Origin: JAWPMV01 sp039819665
Lineage (GTDB): Bacteria; Bacteroidota; Bacteroidia; J057
Length of the DNA stretch: 64,000 bases
Direction: 5' to 3'
NCBI GenBank assembly: GCA_039819665.1
Contig: JBCBRM010000002.1
Span: 267,991-331,990 of the forward strand
In this document: positions 62,351 through 64,000 of the stretch, piece by piece
Layout of the letters: each line of letters starts with the position of its first letter
How positions within the stretch are numbered: the first letter of the stretch is position 1
Notes under the pieces: model-generated
What the model saw: the letters and a program-made list of their open reading frames with translations, nothing else
Databases searched by the model: none
Told to the model about the DNA's origin: nothing
Position numbers and translations under genes: made by a program

Positions 62351-62452
62351 CTTTCATTACGAGCCGGAATCACCGCTGAAGCAATCCCCTTGACATAACA
62401 AGGTTAGCTTAGTTAAGAGAATTGCTTCGGCTTCCTCGCAGTGAGAAATGCT
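62351..62452. repeat. Palindromic repeat of a widespread bacterial type
   Basis: Outer arms TTCATTACGAG and CTCGCAGTGAGAA, and inner arms GCTGAAGCAAT (62375-62385) and ATTGCTTCGGC (62421-62431), pair with a few mismatches. The words cATTrCGAG and GAAGCAATc recall a palindromic repeat found in many bacterial genomes. This copy looks degenerate. Confidence 0.55.
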
Positions 62453-62461
62453 TTGTAAGTT

Positions 62462-63463
62462 TTAATATGCTAATACAATCTTGCCAAAGTGTTTCCCTGA
62501 TTCCTGATGACGGAAAGCAGCTGCAAGCTGATCGAATGAGAAGCTTTTATCGATAATAGGTTTGAAACCACTTTGATTAATGGCTTTTACCATTCTTTCC
62601 TGCATTACTCTGCTACCGACTGCTATGCCCGAAACTTTAATATGCTTGAAGAATAGTTTTGGAAAAGTTATTTCTCCTTTTCGGCCTCCTCCAAGAATCC
62701 CTATAGAAACCACATGCCCTCCTATAGCCGCTGCTTCAATAGATTGTACCATTGTGCTGCCGCCGCCTACATCCAGTACATGATCTACTCCTCCTGTCAT
62801 TTTGAATAAAGTCTTTCCCCATTTAGGGTCTTCTTTGTAATTCAAAACAGCTTCTGCTCCCATGCTTTTGAGCCTTTCAGCTTTTTCTTCTGAAGAAGTT
62901 GTAGCATAGACGCGAGCACCTGCAGCAATAGCCAGTTGCATTCCGAAGATGGACATACCTCCGCTTCCTTCGATAAGAACACTTTCTCCAGCCGTCAATT
63001 GCCCTTCTTCCATCAAACCCCTCCAGGCAGTAAGCGCTGCACATGGAAGCGTAGCCGCTTCAGCATAGGTGTAATTATCAGGCATAGTCGTAAGAGCCTC
63101 CTGAGAAATGCAGGACATCTCAGTGATGTAGCCATCAAAACTTTCCCCTGAAATAGAACGGGTTTTTGCCAAACTTGCCTTTCCTTCTATCCAATTAGGG
63201 AAAAATAAGGACATAACTTTATCCCCCTCCTTCCACTTACTCACGCCTTCTCCCACTGCTACTATTTCTCCTGCTCCGTCAGACATAGGAATTCTTCCTT
63301 CAGGGACAGGAATACCACCTATGGCAACCAGATAATCATGAAAATTTAAAGAGGTCGCATGCCATCGGACCAAAACTTCTCCTGCAGCGGGTTGAGGATC
63401 ATTGCTTTCCTGGATGGTCAAATGATCAAGACCTCCGGGCTGCTTTACTACAACTGATTTCAT
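62462..63463 (-). CDS. MDR-family NAD(P)-dependent oxidoreductase
   Basis: 333 residues. The GroES-like N-terminus has GEVLVRWHATSLNFHDYLVAIG and GVSKWKEGDKVMSLFF. The Rossmann part has VLIEGSGGMSIFGMQLA. The zinc-binding Cys residues of alcohol dehydrogenases are absent, so it is a quinone oxidoreductase or enoyl reductase type. It lies next to the crotonase gene on the same strand, 32 bp apart, suggesting joint acyl-CoA or aldehyde metabolism. Confidence 0.85.
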   Translation of the reverse strand: MKSVVVKQPGGLDHLTIQESNDPQPAAGEVLVRWHATSLNFHDYLVAIGGIPVPEGRIPMSDGAGEIVAVGEGVSKWKEGDKVMSLFFPNWIEGKASLAKTRSISGESFDGYITEMSCISQEALTTMPDNYTYAEAATLPCAALTAWRGLMEEGQLTAGESVLIEGSGGMSIFGMQLAIAAGARVYATTSSEEKAERLKSMGAEAVLNYKEDPKWGKTLFKMTGGVDHVLDVGGGSTMVQSIEAAAIGGHVVSIGILGGGRKGEITFPKLFFKHIKVSGIAVGSRVMQERMVKAINQSGFKPIIDKSFSFDQLAAAFRHQESGKHFGKIVLAY

Positions 63464-63495
63464 ATTGATTTGGGGAAAGAGTTATAAAGGGCGGT

Positions 63496-64000
63496 TTATC
63501 TAAAATCTTCGAAATTTGCTTCGCGTTTTTGCATAGAAGCAAATACCGCCTCCATTTGGTTCTTTTTCATCATAATTTTGTCCTGCTCTACGGACTCTAA
63601 CATCAGACCTTCTTCAACACTTAAATATGGCGCTTGATTAAGCACTCTTTTTGCTGTAACAATGGCGCTTGGACTTTTGGATGCTATTTCTTTTGCGAGG
63701 GTCATGGCGTCTTCCAATGGATTTTCTGAAAGGTGGGTGGCAAAGCCGTATGCTACTGCTTGCTCACCAGAAAAAATACGATGTGTATAGGTGAGCTCAC
63801 GAATGATATCATCTCTCACAGTATGACGCATTAATTGGGTACCGGCCATGTCAGGTATGATGCCCCATTTGGTTTCCATCACACTCAATTTTGTATCTGC
63901 AGCTATGTATTTGATATCAGCAGCTAACATGATTTGTAAGCCTCCTCCAAATGCTACTCCATGCACAGCTGCAATGACTGGGACAGATAGCTCCCTCCAT
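63496..64000 (-). CDS. Enoyl-CoA hydratase/isomerase (crotonase), partial
   Basis: The start lies beyond the right edge; the reading frame is open to base 64000. The visible part includes VIAAVHGVAFGGGLQIML (the oxyanion-hole A-x-x-x-G-x-G-x-G pattern), the catalytic-region METKWGIIPDM and the C-terminal helices to EANFEDFR. It probably hydrates or isomerises enoyl-CoA. It is the likely upstream partner of the MDR gene. Confidence 0.85.
   Translation of the reverse strand, partial: WRELSVPVIAAVHGVAFGGGLQIMLAADIKYIAADTKLSVMETKWGIIPDMAGTQLMRHTVRDDIIRELTYTHRIFSGEQAVAYGFATHLSENPLEDAMTLAKEIASKSPSAIVTAKRVLNQAPYLSVEEGLMLESVEQDKIMMKKNQMEAVFASMQKREANFEDFR

Overview
The window looks like chromosomal DNA of a free-living, probably marine Bacteroidota. 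Support comes from C-terminal type IX secretion (Por) sorting domains on two secreted proteins, many Bacteroidota-type lipoproteins, two DUF4230 proteins, a DUF1015 protein, starts with little Shine-Dalgarno signal, two S1 sulfatases and a glucan-degrading gene set. I see no rRNA, tRNA, CRISPR array, phage gene or intact insertion sequence. Most of the window is ordinary housekeeping and accessory metabolism.

Layout. 1-8.5 kb: the end of a cell-wall amidase, an Nfu-type Fe-S carrier, tandem DUF4230 membrane proteins, mannose-6-phosphate isomerase, a methyltransferase, an amidohydrolase-fold protein that seems to have lost its metal ligands, a TPM-domain lipoprotein and MoaA. 8.5-18 kb: a secreted beta-propeller protein, MoaD-MoaE, a GNAT/DoxX pair, a periplasmic protein of unknown function overlapping a thiolase, an atypical KAS III-like enzyme, pyrophosphatase, a DUF1015 protein and a 2OG-Fe(II) oxygenase. 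18.6-26 kb: a tightly packed alpha-glucan cluster (GH57, BadF-type kinase, GH31, secreted GH13) ending in a long inverted repeat. 26-28 kb: a sulfatase facing it.

28.1-35.5 kb holds the most unusual content. A divergent ECF-like sigma factor overlaps a membrane protein with an anti-sigma-like N-terminus. It is followed almost without gaps by a second four-helix membrane protein carrying an internal lipoprotein signal, a membrane-anchored VWA-like protein and two lipoproteins with VWA-like strands, the last with a clear MIDAS motif. I do not recognise this as a known system. The best inference is an envelope sensing or assembly module under its own sigma factor.

35.5-54.5 kb: a MacB/FtsX permease, a second sulfatase, a redoxin-cytochrome c-copper monooxygenase fusion, a Tat-exported SDR, a Crp/Fnr regulator next to an alpha/beta hydrolase with a palindrome just before its start, DUF2147 and DUF4345 proteins, a penicillin acylase-type hydrolase, a large BNR-repeat protein, a CPBP protease, a decayed SnoaL/NTF2-like pseudogene with three in-frame stops, and a thioesterase. 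54.5-64 kb: a cluster of four palindromes, an SDR, a CNT nucleoside transporter, a Crp/rhodanese/small membrane protein group, MaeB malic enzyme, a class III aminotransferase, a palindromic repeat, an MDR oxidoreductase and a crotonase cut by the window edge.
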